DNA of 64,000 bases from Paenibacillus_S vulneris (GCF_039543185.1 NZ_BAABJG010000027.1:310001-374000), one strand, 5' to 3'; numbered from the stretch's first letter, positions 45,847 through 55,400 are shown. Notes: generated by a model not told the origin, from the letters alone. Made by a program: numbers and translations.

Positions 45847-47064
45847 TTGAAATACCAACTTAGTCATCGTGTCAGTGCGTTAAATCCTTACATCGGAGCG
45901 GAATTAAGGGATAAAGTCGAAGCGCTCCGCAGATCGGGACGCAAGCTCATAGCTCTTAACGTGGGCGAACCAGATTTTTCCACACCGGTCCATATCGCTC
46001 ATGCAGGTATAGAAGCAATAATTAAAGGCGTAACGAAATATACCCCGGTGCAGGGTACATATGAAGTTCGGCAAGCAGTCTGTGAAAAACTCAAGCGGGA
46101 CAACGGTCTTAGTTATGCCCCGGAGGAAGTGATAATCACCACTGGGGCCAAACAGGCAGTGGCCAATGCGTTGCTCTCGATATGCAACGAGGGGGACGAG
46201 GTTCTTCTGCCGATTCCTTGCTGGGGTAGCTACCCGGAAATGATCGCGCATGCAGGGGCGGCTCCCGTGTTTGTTGAAACCGACCCGGAACAAGATTTCG
46301 GACTAAGCGTGGAGCGACTGGAAAGTAAAATAACTTCCAAGACGCGAGCTATTTTGCTCACAAATCCCAACAATCCGACCGGAACGGTGCTTAATCGAGA
46401 AACGTTGTATGCCATTGGCATGATCGCCGTTCGTCATCATCTTTACATTATCGCGGATGAAATCTATGAACATTTAATCTACGGCGATAAAGTTCCTTCG
46501 ATCGCATCTTTAAGTGAGGAAATTAAATCGCTGACGATTACGATAAACGGGTTATCCAAGGCGTTCTCCATGACAGGCTGGCGAATCGGTTACGCCTGCG
46601 GCCCACTGCCTGTGATTCGTGCAATGACAATCATTCAAAGCTATACGACCTCCAATCCAAGTTCGATCGGTCAATATGCAGCGATTGCTGCACTGATAGA
46701 TGAAGGTGACTCGGTAAAGGAAATGACAAAGTCTTTTGATGAACGGAGGCAATATCTGATTCGTGAAATTCGATCGATTCGAGGATTGACATGTCCCAAT
46801 GCAAGAGGCGCATTTTACTTGATGGTAGATGTGTCCCGGTATTTTGGTTCTGTTTATGAGAAGGGGACGATCGCCGGCAGCAAGGACTTTGCCGAATACT
46901 TGTTAGATCAAGCCGGCGTCGTTGTGACGCCAGGGGAAATGTTTCAGGCTCCCCGTTTTATTCGGCTTTCATACGCCACATCTATGACGCAATTGCAAGA
47001 GGCAGTTACATTGATTAAGGCGGCGTTGTCTCAATTGGTAATGGGAGAGGAGGATCCGAAATGA
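45847..47064 (+). CDS. PLP-dependent class I/II aminotransferase
   Basis: 405 aa starting at TTG 45847, with GAAAGGGG about ten bases upstream. Fold-type I aminotransferase: LTNPNNPTG, DEIYEHLIY and the PLP-lysine motif NGLSKAFSMTGWRIGY with Lys238. The nearest recognisable group is AspC-like transaminases (AATase I-alpha/gamma) of broad specificity. Its stop overlaps the PEP mutase start by ATGA, so the two are translated together. With that partner the probable reaction is phosphonoalanine to phosphonopyruvate or the reverse. This is inference from context; the sequence alone indicates only an amino-acid transaminase. Confidence 0.85.
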   Translation: MKYQLSHRVSALNPYIGAELRDKVEALRRSGRKLIALNVGEPDFSTPVHIAHAGIEAIIKGVTKYTPVQGTYEVRQAVCEKLKRDNGLSYAPEEVIITTGAKQAVANALLSICNEGDEVLLPIPCWGSYPEMIAHAGAAPVFVETDPEQDFGLSVERLESKITSKTRAILLTNPNNPTGTVLNRETLYAIGMIAVRHHLYIIADEIYEHLIYGDKVPSIASLSEEIKSLTITINGLSKAFSMTGWRIGYACGPLPVIRAMTIIQSYTTSNPSSIGQYAAIAALIDEGDSVKEMTKSFDERRQYLIREIRSIRGLTCPNARGAFYLMVDVSRYFGSVYEKGTIAGSKDFAEYLLDQAGVVVTPGEMFQAPRFIRLSYATSMTQLQEAVTLIKAALSQLVMGEEDPK

Positions 47065-47924
47065 ATCCATCATCGCTACGTTCATTGTTACAAGAGGGAC
47101 GATTGCTCCGATTTTTAGAGGCGCATAACGGATTGACGGGATTAATTGTAGATCGGGCGATGGCTACACTCGAGAATGGACAAACCAAGGCTTACGATGG
47201 CATGTGGTTAAGCAGTTTATGCGATTCCACTGCTAAAGGTAAACCGGACATCGAACTTGTTGATTTTACCTCCCGACTCGAAACTTTGCATCAAATTCAG
47301 GAAATATCTACAAAACCTATTATTCTCGATGGGGACACCGGCGGTCAAATTGAACATCTGGTATTTCATATCAAGACCTTGGAAAGATGGGGCGTCTCAG
47401 CCATCATTCTCGAAGATAAGATTGGTTTGAAGAAAAATTCTTTGTTCGGAACGGAGGCCGATCAACAACAAGACAGCATTACTCATTTTCAAAGCAAAAT
47501 TAGAGCATGCAAGCAAGCACAAGTTCATTCGGACTTTATGGTGATAGCGCGTATTGAAAGTTTGATTTTGAACAAAGGTTTGCCGGATGCTTTGCAGCGG
47601 GCCGAAGCGTATGTGCAAGCGGGGGCGGACGGGATATTAATCCATAGCAAAAAGGAACAGCCCGATGAAATCTTTGCTTTTCTGCGGGAATTCAAACTGC
47701 AGTTCAAGGATATCCCTGTCGTTGTAGTACCCAGCACATTTTCAAGTGTGACGGAGACGGAGCTGGAGTCAGCGGGAGTGAATATCGTCATTTATGCCAA
47801 TCATCTGCTGCGCAGCGCTTATCTATCGATGAACCGGGTAGCCCATACTATCCTGCAGCAAGGAAGAGCTTACGAAGTGGAATCCGAATGCGAGCCAATT
47901 CCAAATATTATTCGAATTCTGTGA
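47061..47924 (+). CDS. pepM: Phosphoenolpyruvate phosphomutase (PEP mutase)
   Basis: 287 aa, isocitrate-lyase/PEP-mutase superfamily. Metal-site motif DGDTGG (Asp90, Asp92) and the gating-loop signature EDKIGLKKNSL at 118-128, with Lys124, Asn126 and Leu128 in the places of the PEP mutase residues Lys120, Asn122 and Leu124. Phosphonopyruvate hydrolase has Thr instead of that Asn, so a mutase is favoured. The segments ARIESLI, AGADGILIHSKK and VIYANHLLRSAY match the TIGR02320-type bacterial enzymes. The enzyme interconverts PEP and phosphonopyruvate, with equilibrium strongly towards PEP. No decarboxylase (Ppd) is adjacent, unlike in most biosynthetic clusters. Confidence 0.9.
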   Translation: MNPSSLRSLLQEGRLLRFLEAHNGLTGLIVDRAMATLENGQTKAYDGMWLSSLCDSTAKGKPDIELVDFTSRLETLHQIQEISTKPIILDGDTGGQIEHLVFHIKTLERWGVSAIILEDKIGLKKNSLFGTEADQQQDSITHFQSKIRACKQAQVHSDFMVIARIESLILNKGLPDALQRAEAYVQAGADGILIHSKKEQPDEIFAFLREFKLQFKDIPVVVVPSTFSSVTETELESAGVNIVIYANHLLRSAYLSMNRVAHTILQQGRAYEVESECEPIPNIIRIL

Positions 47925-47951
47925 GTCATCAATGGATACAAAGGAGTGCAT

Positions 47952-48899
47952 ATGGATAATCATAGGGTTTTGGGAAGGCAGAGGGGTTTGAGCGAGCCAT
48001 CGGTGAAACGCAATAAAAGTATAGTCAAATGGGCGTATGCGAACTTAACTGCTTATTTATTAGTTTTTCCGGCTATTGTTCTACTTTTTATATTTCATCT
48101 TTATCCGATGTGTATGACATTTTTTCTAAGCCTGACGGATTGGAATCTGATTGCCCCTGATTTTAATTGGATTTTCGCAGGCAATTATACGAAGATGCTT
48201 ACCTCGTCCGAATTTTGGAAGGTCGTTGGAAACACGTTTATATTTGGTGTCTTCTCGGTCGGCTTTACAGTCTTACTGGCTACTGTACTTGCTGTTGTAC
48301 TGGACGAAAAACTGCGGGGCGTCAGGTTGTTTCGTTCGGTCGTATTTTTACCCTACATTACACCCATGGCAGCTATTGGAACCCTATGGGTCTGGATGTA
48401 CAGCCAGGATTTCGGTCTTATCAACTGGGCGCTCGGTTTATTCTCCATTCCTCCTGCCCCCTGGCTGGCAAAGCCGGGGTGGGCAATGGTTGCACTAATC
48501 ATCACGAAAGTATGGAAGGTGGTTGGCTACTACATGGTGGTGCTGCTTGCCGGCAAGCAGAACATAGCAGAATCGCTGTATGAAGCGGCCAAGATGGATG
48601 GAGCAGGAAAGCTGCAGTTGTTTAAACATATTACAATGCCATTGCTCTCTCCATATATCTTTTTTGTTCTTATTGTCGCATTAATCGGCGCTTTTGAGGA
48701 TTTTGATCTTCTGTATTCGATGACGCGAGGCGGGCCTGCTGAAAGCACAAATATGATGATTTATTACATTTACCAGCATGCCTTCGATTTTTTTGATATC
48801 GGCTATGCTTCTGCAGCTGCGACAGCACTTTTTGTTATCCTTCTGCTCATTACATTTATCCAGATGAAGGTTTCCAAAAGGTGGGTGCACTATCAATGA
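47952..48899 (+). CDS. ABC transporter permease (CUT1, MalF/UgpA-like)
   Basis: 315 aa from ATG 47952 behind AAGGAG. Six membrane segments; EAA loop EAAKMDGAGKLQLFKHITMP. The family includes the glycerol-3-phosphate importer UgpAE, so phosphorylated ligands are known for this type. It sits 27 bases after the PEP mutase gene and its stop overlaps the next permease. Likely imports the substrate of the enzymes encoded around it. No local ATPase gene. Confidence 0.9.
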   Translation: MDNHRVLGRQRGLSEPSVKRNKSIVKWAYANLTAYLLVFPAIVLLFIFHLYPMCMTFFLSLTDWNLIAPDFNWIFAGNYTKMLTSSEFWKVVGNTFIFGVFSVGFTVLLATVLAVVLDEKLRGVRLFRSVVFLPYITPMAAIGTLWVWMYSQDFGLINWALGLFSIPPAPWLAKPGWAMVALIITKVWKVVGYYMVVLLAGKQNIAESLYEAAKMDGAGKLQLFKHITMPLLSPYIFFVLIVALIGAFEDFDLLYSMTRGGPAESTNMMIYYIYQHAFDFFDIGYASAAATALFVILLLITFIQMKVSKRWVHYQ

Positions 48900-49720
48900 G
48901 ATGGCAACAATTTGTATTTCGATGGTTCGGATACGCCTTTTTGAGTCTTTTTTCATTCATTATGCTATTTCCTTTTGTTTGGTTGTTGAGCACTTCATTA
49001 AAGAGCTTTGACCAGGTGTACGTGTTTCCGCCGACCTTGATCCCGGAAGTATTCCGTTTGGAAAACTACGTAGAAATATGGAAGTCGGCTCCGCTGCTTC
49101 GGTATCTATTCAACAGCCTGTTTACAGCAAGCGTCATTATCATAGTGCAACTGCTTCTGATCATCCCGGCGGCTTATGCTTTTGCCAGACTACGGTTCAA
49201 AGGAAGTGGCATTCTTTTTCTCTCGGTTCTGGCTACCATGATGATCCCGAACCAAATTACGTTTATCCCTAATTTCTTGACGATCAAACAATTAGGCTGG
49301 GTGGATACGTATGCGGGCTTGATCGCGCCATTCAGCGTGAGCGCCTTTGGCATATTTATGCTGCGGCAAGCCTTTATGCAAGTACCGAAGGAGTTGGAGG
49401 AAGCCGCCATTCTCGATGGCTGCGGACACGCCAGAATCATGCGCCATCTCATGCTCCCTTTGTCGGGAGCCGCCGTTGTGACGTATATATTGTTGTGCTT
49501 TATCAAGAGTTACAATGAATTGTTCTGGCCGCTTATTGTGACCAATAATGAAAATTTGCGAACGGTTCAGTTAGGACTGACGCGATTTATTACAGAAGGA
49601 GGAACGCAGTGGAATCTGGTCATGGCCGTTGCTACAGTCATTATCGCGCCATTGGCCGTACTGTTCATTTCCATGCAGAAGTTTATTGTCAAAGGCGTGG
49701 CCACTACGGGTTTAAAGTAA
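48896..49720 (+). CDS. ABC transporter permease (CUT1, MalG/UgpE-like)
   Basis: 274 aa from ATG 48896, which forms an ATGA overlap with the previous stop. Six membrane segments; EAA loop EAAILDGCGHARIMRHLMLP; C-terminus QKFIVKGVATTGLK. Second half of the importer channel. The binding-protein gene follows after 33 bases, an order (permeases before binding protein) different from the other transporters in this window. Confidence 0.9.
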   Translation: MRWQQFVFRWFGYAFLSLFSFIMLFPFVWLLSTSLKSFDQVYVFPPTLIPEVFRLENYVEIWKSAPLLRYLFNSLFTASVIIIVQLLLIIPAAYAFARLRFKGSGILFLSVLATMMIPNQITFIPNFLTIKQLGWVDTYAGLIAPFSVSAFGIFMLRQAFMQVPKELEEAAILDGCGHARIMRHLMLPLSGAAVVTYILLCFIKSYNELFWPLIVTNNENLRTVQLGLTRFITEGGTQWNLVMAVATVIIAPLAVLFISMQKFIVKGVATTGLK

Positions 49721-49753
49721 GAGACAGGCTATTAAAATAACGAGGTGAAACCA

Positions 49754-51061
49754 TTGAAACGTAAATTCATTAGTAGTGTTCTCGCGACGTCATGTTTGGT
49801 TACGGTACTTGCAGGCTGCGGACAAGAAGCTTCCTCCTCATCACAGAACAAGCAGGGGAACCCGGTGCAAATTGAGTTTTGGTATGGTAATGGCGGGGTG
49901 ATCGGGGAAGCCACGAAGAGTTTGGTTGAACAATTTAATCAATCGCAGAATGAAGTAAAGGTCAATGCGGTGTTTCAGGAGACTACCAATAATATAGGCA
50001 AGAAGCTATTGACGGCCATTGTGGGCAATGCTGTACCGGATGTTGTTCAGTTGAACGCGAGATTCTGGCCAACCTTTGCTTACAATAAAGCACTGCTGCC
50101 GCTTGACTCTTATATTCAAAACGATTCGAAGTTTGATTACGGTGATTTTGTGGACAGCTTTGTAAAGAACACCTTAATCGATGGAAAGACCTACACCCTT
50201 CCATTCAATCGGAGTACATCGATCCTGTATTACAACAAAGATATCGTGAAGGAGATCGGGCTTGATCCGGAGCATCCGGTGTCCACATGGGACGAATTGG
50301 TGGCTGCTGCGAAGAAAGCGACCGTCGTTAAGGATGGGAAAACAGAACGATTCGGCTTCTCAACCTATTTGCCGCCCCTCTACTACTACTCGTTGATGTG
50401 GTCCAATGGCGGTGATCTTTTCAGCCCGGATCAAAAGGAGGTTGTGCTCGACCAAGCGCCGGCGGTTCAAGGTTTGGAGATGTACCGGAACATGATCTAT
50501 GAGACAAAAACGATGATGCAGCCTACGGGCGGGACGACTACCGACAGCGGGCAGGAACTCGTCAATTTTAAAAATGGCAAGGTGGCTTTCCTGGTGGCCT
50601 CGACAGCCGACTTGAGTGAGATTCAAAAAAGTATCAAATTTAACCTTGGCGTCGGTTTCGTGCCAAAATTTAAAGAGTATGCCGTAACTACGTCTTCCGG
50701 GGGAAATCTCGCTATTGTAGCGAAGGCCCCTAAGGAAAAGCAAGACGCTGCCTGGAAGTTCATCAAGTTTCTTACCGATAAACAGCAAACCATTTATTTC
50801 ACCCAACACACCGGATACATGCCGATTCGAAAATCTGCCGTTACAGCGCCTGAAATGGTGAAGTTTTATGAACAAAATCCGTTCTTTAAAACGGCTGTCG
50901 ATGAGCTTCCCTACGGAAAGGCTCTCCCGGTCGTGCCTGACTTCGATAAAATCGAAGCAGAAATCCAAAAGGCAATCGGTAAAACCTATGCACAAAATGT
51001 TCCGGCCCAAGAATCGATGAAGGAAGCTGCCGCCCAGATACGTGCGATCATGAAGAAATAA
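49754..51061 (+). CDS. ABC transporter solute-binding lipoprotein (UgpB/MalE-like)
   Basis: 435 aa from TTG 49754, preferred because GAGGTG at 49742-49747 is the ribosome site; a GTG at 49745 lies within it. Lipobox LAGC, cysteine near residue 22, then a Ser-rich linker. The mature protein resembles UgpB-type glycerol-3-phosphate binding proteins (QIEFWYGNGG; TLPFNRSTSILYYNKDI; QPTGGTTTDSGQELVNFKNG). Basic and hydroxyl-rich segments would suit a phosphate or phosphonate ligand, but I cannot assign one. It completes the importer between a PEP mutase and two hydrolases. Confidence 0.88.
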   Translation: MKRKFISSVLATSCLVTVLAGCGQEASSSSQNKQGNPVQIEFWYGNGGVIGEATKSLVEQFNQSQNEVKVNAVFQETTNNIGKKLLTAIVGNAVPDVVQLNARFWPTFAYNKALLPLDSYIQNDSKFDYGDFVDSFVKNTLIDGKTYTLPFNRSTSILYYNKDIVKEIGLDPEHPVSTWDELVAAAKKATVVKDGKTERFGFSTYLPPLYYYSLMWSNGGDLFSPDQKEVVLDQAPAVQGLEMYRNMIYETKTMMQPTGGTTTDSGQELVNFKNGKVAFLVASTADLSEIQKSIKFNLGVGFVPKFKEYAVTTSSGGNLAIVAKAPKEKQDAAWKFIKFLTDKQQTIYFTQHTGYMPIRKSAVTAPEMVKFYEQNPFFKTAVDELPYGKALPVVPDFDKIEAEIQKAIGKTYAQNVPAQESMKEAAAQIRAIMKK

Positions 51062-51110
51062 AGGATAGCGAAAAAAACGGATGACTATAAAACAAAAAGG
51101 AATGAAATCC

Positions 51111-52607
51111 ATGGGAAAAACAGCTGAAAAGAAGAGTCCTTCGGGACGGCGGGTACTCATTATCGGAACGGACGGATTAAGACCGGATCAGGTTAAAGCC
51201 GATACGATGCCTACGTATTGCCAGTTAATGAAAAGCGGGACGGTGTTCAAATCTTTTTATTCCGTATATCCCTCTCTTACACGGGTATGCATGGCTTCTT
51301 TAACTACAGGATGCTATCCGGGAGAGCATGGACTGATGAACAATCTCATGTATGCTCCTGGTTTTTCGGAAGACGGACTGCTCCAAACAGGAGACCATCG
51401 AGAATTATTCCAATTTCAGAAACGAACAGGGGAAGCGTTGCTCTTGCGGCCGACGTTAGGGGACCGATTAGCTCAAGCGGACTTGCGGTTGACGGTTTCG
51501 GCCGGAAGCTCGCCCGGAGCTTCGTTGATCTGGAATTTTAATCATCCGCAGCATGTCATGAATCCTTCTACCGACTATGGTGTCCCGGAACTTAGCGAGC
51601 TGCATGCCGCACGAGGCGCTGCCGCTGCCGAATCCGATGTCTCGATCCGAAAGAAGGAACGCACTTTATGGGCCGTTCGGACGCTCATTGAACAGCAACT
51701 GCCCGATGAACAGAATACCGTTATGGTGCTGTGGCTTCCCGAACCCGACGACACGCAGCATTATTTCGGCATCGCATCGCAAGAGACCAAGCAAGCCCAG
51801 AGGCTTGTGGACCAATGTCTGTCCGAGATTTTGGAAGCTATCTCGCGACTCGGCCTCGAGGATGAATTGGATATATTGCTCATCAGCGATCACGGACATT
51901 CGACGGCTAACATGGTCGGCAGTCTGGGGCCTTATTTGGAGCAAGCCCGGAAGGAATTGAAAAAAGAACTGAATTTCATCGCAGTAGACGCTTTTATTTA
52001 TGGGGACGAAAATCAAGTAGAGGAATTGCAGGCGCTCGCTGACTGGCTATCTGCCCAAACCTGGTGCGGTATGCTGCTGGCGAAAGAACCGCTTCATCAG
52101 CAACTGAATCATGCGCTGCCTTTGAGCGCGGTGCTCGGAAGCATTACTCACGACAGAGCCCCTCTGTTAGCCGTTGTTCCAACATGGACCGATGAAGTGA
52201 ATCAGGATGGCGTTCAAGGAGTTGTTCATTACTTAAACGTCAAAACGGAGAATAAATCGTACCATGGCTCTATCCGAAATGAAGATATGCAGCCGTTTTG
52301 CATGGGAATCGGTCCCAGCTTCAAAAAGGGCTATGTAACGCATATTCCGGCGGGCATTATTGACATTGCGCCAACGGTTTTGCACTTGATTGGAGTTACT
52401 GGAGAAAGCGGCTTTTCAGGAAGAGTTTTATATGAAGGTTTGCAAGGCTGCGAGGAGCAGGCGGTGCGGCACGATACTGTTAAGCACGTGGACCTCTATG
52501 CGGATTCGGAACGAACAAAAGGAATTCGGATCGCGGATGTGAATGGATCGAATTATCTCATCGATTGTTTTTGTGAAAATACAAGAAAAGCGGAAAAGAA
52601 AGGATGA
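51111..52607 (+). CDS. Alkaline-phosphatase-superfamily hydrolase (NPP/phosphonoacetate-hydrolase-like)
   Basis: 498 aa from ATG 51111, placed by AAGGA upstream; ATG 51081 is an alternative. No signal peptide, so cytoplasmic. The two-metal site can be traced: Asp21 (GTDG), nucleophile Thr57 (YPSLTR), Asp213 and His217 (PDDTQH), Asp260 and His261 (ISDHGHST), His385 (YHGS). This is the set found in nucleotide pyrophosphatases and in phosphonoacetate hydrolase PhnA. Position within a PEP-mutase operon suggests cleavage of a phosphonate or phosphodiester. Seven bases before the M20 peptidase gene, so co-transcribed. Confidence 0.8.
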   Translation: MGKTAEKKSPSGRRVLIIGTDGLRPDQVKADTMPTYCQLMKSGTVFKSFYSVYPSLTRVCMASLTTGCYPGEHGLMNNLMYAPGFSEDGLLQTGDHRELFQFQKRTGEALLLRPTLGDRLAQADLRLTVSAGSSPGASLIWNFNHPQHVMNPSTDYGVPELSELHAARGAAAAESDVSIRKKERTLWAVRTLIEQQLPDEQNTVMVLWLPEPDDTQHYFGIASQETKQAQRLVDQCLSEILEAISRLGLEDELDILLISDHGHSTANMVGSLGPYLEQARKELKKELNFIAVDAFIYGDENQVEELQALADWLSAQTWCGMLLAKEPLHQQLNHALPLSAVLGSITHDRAPLLAVVPTWTDEVNQDGVQGVVHYLNVKTENKSYHGSIRNEDMQPFCMGIGPSFKKGYVTHIPAGIIDIAPTVLHLIGVTGESGFSGRVLYEGLQGCEEQAVRHDTVKHVDLYADSERTKGIRIADVNGSNYLIDCFCENTRKAEKKG

Positions 52608-52613
52608 GGCGCG

Positions 52614-53753
52614 ATGCCAACAAAATGTTGGGAAGCTAAGGAAGCGGATATGCTCAAGCTGCTGGAGAAGCTTGTTAATATCGATAGCGGGACGTTTTAT
52701 AAAGCGGGTGTGGATCGGGTAGGGAATGTGCTGGCTTCTGCATATCAGGCTCTGGGATTTCAAGTTAGTGTCGACCGGCAGTCGGAACGAGGTGATCATT
52801 TGATCATCGTTCATCCCGAGGCGCAACATCCAAATATCTTGATGATTGGACATTTGGACACCGTATTTCCTGTAGGTACAACGCAAAGCCGGCCTTTTTC
52901 ATGTGATGAATTTTTTGCTTACGGACCCGGTGTATATGACATGAAGGCCAGCTTGGTCATGATGCTGTTTGCGATACAATCTTTGATCGAAGCAGGGGAC
53001 GAGAGTTTCAAGCAGATCAAAATTATTCTGAATTCGGACGAAGAGCACGGTTCGATTTATTCAAGGAATCTGATTGAGCGGGAGGCGGCAGGCGTTAAGT
53101 ATGCTTTGATCGTTGAACCGAGCGATATGACAGGGAAGCTTATAACCGGTAGGCGCGGTGGTGGTAAATTTGAATTGCTTGTAACTGGGAAGGCGGCGCA
53201 TTCCGGAGAGGAACCGGAAAAAGGACGAAGCGCAATTGGTGAACTCGCGTATAAAATTGTTCAACTTCATGCATTGACCGATCCAAATGCGGGCGTACAT
53301 GTCAATGTCGGGGTGATTAGCGGGGGAACAACCAGCAACACGATTGCTGCACATGCCAAGGCTTCGATTGATGTACGAATGGAGACACCGGAACAGGCTA
53401 TGGAGCTGGAGCGCAAAATCAAACGCATTTGCTCGACTACAATGATTGAAGGAACAACATCAGTCTTGCAAGGCGGTATTACAAGACTACCGATGATCAA
53501 AAGTGCGAATTCCGAGCATTTATTGAGTATCGTTCAAGAAGAAGCGATACAATTGGGAGAGTCGTTAACCGATAAGAAAATAGGTTCAGGGTCGGATGGT
53601 AATCTGACTGCGGCCGTAGGGATTGCAACAATTGATGCGTTAGGTCCACGTGGTGGAAATGCGCATACTGCGGACGAATTTTTGGTTATCGAAAGCTTGG
53701 TGCCAAAAACAAGGCTGCTCGCTAATATAGTGAAACGATTAAGTCGTGAATAA
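52614..53753 (+). CDS. M20-family metallopeptidase (carboxypeptidase G2-like)
   Basis: 379 aa, no signal peptide. Zinc ligands follow the M20A pattern: His80 (GHLDTVFP), Asp109 (GVYDMKAS), Glu143-Glu144 (SDEEHGS) and a C-terminal His in NAHTADEF. A dimerisation lid sits at about 180-290. Nearest recognisable type is carboxypeptidase G2/ArgE-like enzymes, which cut amide bonds next to an amino acid carboxylate. In this operon it could release a phosphono-amino acid from a peptide or acyl conjugate after import. Substrate inferred from context only. Confidence 0.85.
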   Translation: MPTKCWEAKEADMLKLLEKLVNIDSGTFYKAGVDRVGNVLASAYQALGFQVSVDRQSERGDHLIIVHPEAQHPNILMIGHLDTVFPVGTTQSRPFSCDEFFAYGPGVYDMKASLVMMLFAIQSLIEAGDESFKQIKIILNSDEEHGSIYSRNLIEREAAGVKYALIVEPSDMTGKLITGRRGGGKFELLVTGKAAHSGEEPEKGRSAIGELAYKIVQLHALTDPNAGVHVNVGVISGGTTSNTIAAHAKASIDVRMETPEQAMELERKIKRICSTTMIEGTTSVLQGGITRLPMIKSANSEHLLSIVQEEAIQLGESLTDKKIGSGSDGNLTAAVGIATIDALGPRGGNAHTADEFLVIESLVPKTRLLANIVKRLSRE

Positions 53754-53906
53754 ACCATTTCCTTATCAGGCCAAGTAGGGAGTGCCCCGCCTTCTTTGAG
53801 TCAAGCGAAACGACCTGATCCTAAGTTCCTACGGATGCAGCCAACCCGATGTTGTTCAAAGGTGGTATTCGGTAAAATATCAGGCAGAAAAGGAGATGCT
53901 GTACTT

Positions 53907-55295
53907 ATGAAATACAGAATAGAGTATGATACAATGGGCGAAATTCAAGTGCCGGCCGACAGGCTGTGGGGAGCGCAAACCCAGCGCAGCATCGAAAATT
54001 TCAGAATCGGTTCGGAGCGGATGCCGATGGAGATTATCAGGGCTTTTGCCATACTGAAAAAATCAGCTGCACAGGCCAACAAGGATCTGGGTAAGCTGGA
54101 TCCGGACAAAGCAGTGGCTATCCAGGCTGCTGCCGAGGAAATATTAGCGGGACAATGGGACGATGAATTTCCGCTGGTCGTATGGCAGACCGGTAGCGGC
54201 ACGCAGTCCAATATGAATGTGAATGAAGTGATTGCACATCGCGCCAATCAGCTTCTTGAAGGCCAGGGAATCGATAAAAAGGTGCACCCGAACGACGACG
54301 TAAACCGTTCACAAAGCTCTAACGACGCGTTTCCAACGGCAATGCATATCGCGGGAGTTCTTGCTGTAGAGAATCATTTGCTACCGGCGCTTGCGAAGCT
54401 GAAGGGAACTATGCGCTCCAAAATGGAGCAGTTCGCCGACATCATCAAAATTGGCCGCACCCATCTCCAGGATGCAACTCCGTTAACCTTGGGGCAGGAA
54501 ATCAGCGGATGGTGGGCTATGCTGGAGAAGACGGAGCAGATGATCATAAGCAGCGTGGATACGATGAAGGAGCTCGCGATCGGCGGCACGGCAGTCGGTA
54601 CAGGCTTGAACGCCCACCCGAAATTCTGCGACAAGGCAGCCGAGGCGATCAGCAAGGATACCGGCATAACGTTCTTATCTGCAGCTAACAAGTTCCATGC
54701 TTTGACAAGCCATGACCAGCTTGTGATCGTACATGGAGCGTTGAAAGCATTGGCGGCTGATTTGATGAAAATCGCTAATGACGTTCGATGGCTCGCGAGC
54801 GGGCCGCGGTGCGGCATTGGAGAGCTGGTGATTCCCGAAAACGAGCCTGGAAGCTCCATCATGCCTGGTAAAGTGAATCCGACCCAGAGCGAGGCCATGA
54901 CGATGGTTGCCTGCCAGGTCATGGGTAACGATGCGGTGATAGGCTTCGCGGCAAGCCAGGGCAATTTCGAGTTGAATGTGTTCAAGCCGGTGCTGATCCA
55001 TAACTTTCTGCAATCAACCTGCCTGCTAGCGGACGTTATGGTGTCGTTCAACGATCATTGTGCAGTAGGTATTGAGCCGAACCGGGAAGTGATTAACCGT
55101 TACCTGCAGGAGTCGTTAATGCTCGTCACTGCATTAAATCCTCATATCGGGTACGAGAAAGCGGCTATTATCGCCAAGTTGGCTCACAAGGAGCATCTTA
55201 CCTTGAAGGAAGCGGCGATTCAAAGCGGATTTTTGTCTGCGGAACAGTTTGACCAATTCGTCCGCCCGGAGCATATGGTGAGCCCGCAGAAGTAA
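53907..55295 (+). CDS. fumC: Class II fumarate hydratase
   Basis: 462 aa from ATG 53907, behind AAAGGAG at 53889-53895; an earlier ATG at 53796 would add an unconserved stretch. The fumarase/aspartase signature GSSIMPGKVNPTQ is present, with the active-site segments SGTQSNMNVNE and GRTHLQDATP. Length matches FumC. Converts fumarate to malate in the TCA cycle. It is separated from the peptidase gene by 153 bases and ends with its own terminator, so it may be an independent housekeeping gene. Confidence 0.96.
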   Translation: MKYRIEYDTMGEIQVPADRLWGAQTQRSIENFRIGSERMPMEIIRAFAILKKSAAQANKDLGKLDPDKAVAIQAAAEEILAGQWDDEFPLVVWQTGSGTQSNMNVNEVIAHRANQLLEGQGIDKKVHPNDDVNRSQSSNDAFPTAMHIAGVLAVENHLLPALAKLKGTMRSKMEQFADIIKIGRTHLQDATPLTLGQEISGWWAMLEKTEQMIISSVDTMKELAIGGTAVGTGLNAHPKFCDKAAEAISKDTGITFLSAANKFHALTSHDQLVIVHGALKALAADLMKIANDVRWLASGPRCGIGELVIPENEPGSSIMPGKVNPTQSEAMTMVACQVMGNDAVIGFAASQGNFELNVFKPVLIHNFLQSTCLLADVMVSFNDHCAVGIEPNREVINRYLQESLMLVTALNPHIGYEKAAIIAKLAHKEHLTLKEAAIQSGFLSAEQFDQFVRPEHMVSPQK

Positions 55296-55400
55296 TCGGA
55301 GGAAGAGATTAAGGGATGCTCTGTTCGATGGTCATCGAGTGCCTCAGGATGGCAAAAAAGCGTGTTATATACCGTCATAAGTGTAAAGGTACGAAAAAAT

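Noticed and set aside
47061..47924. Phosphonopyruvate hydrolase instead of PEP mutase
   Set aside because: The gating loop keeps the mutase-type Lys and Asn (Lys124, Asn126) where the hydrolase has Thr at the Asn position.
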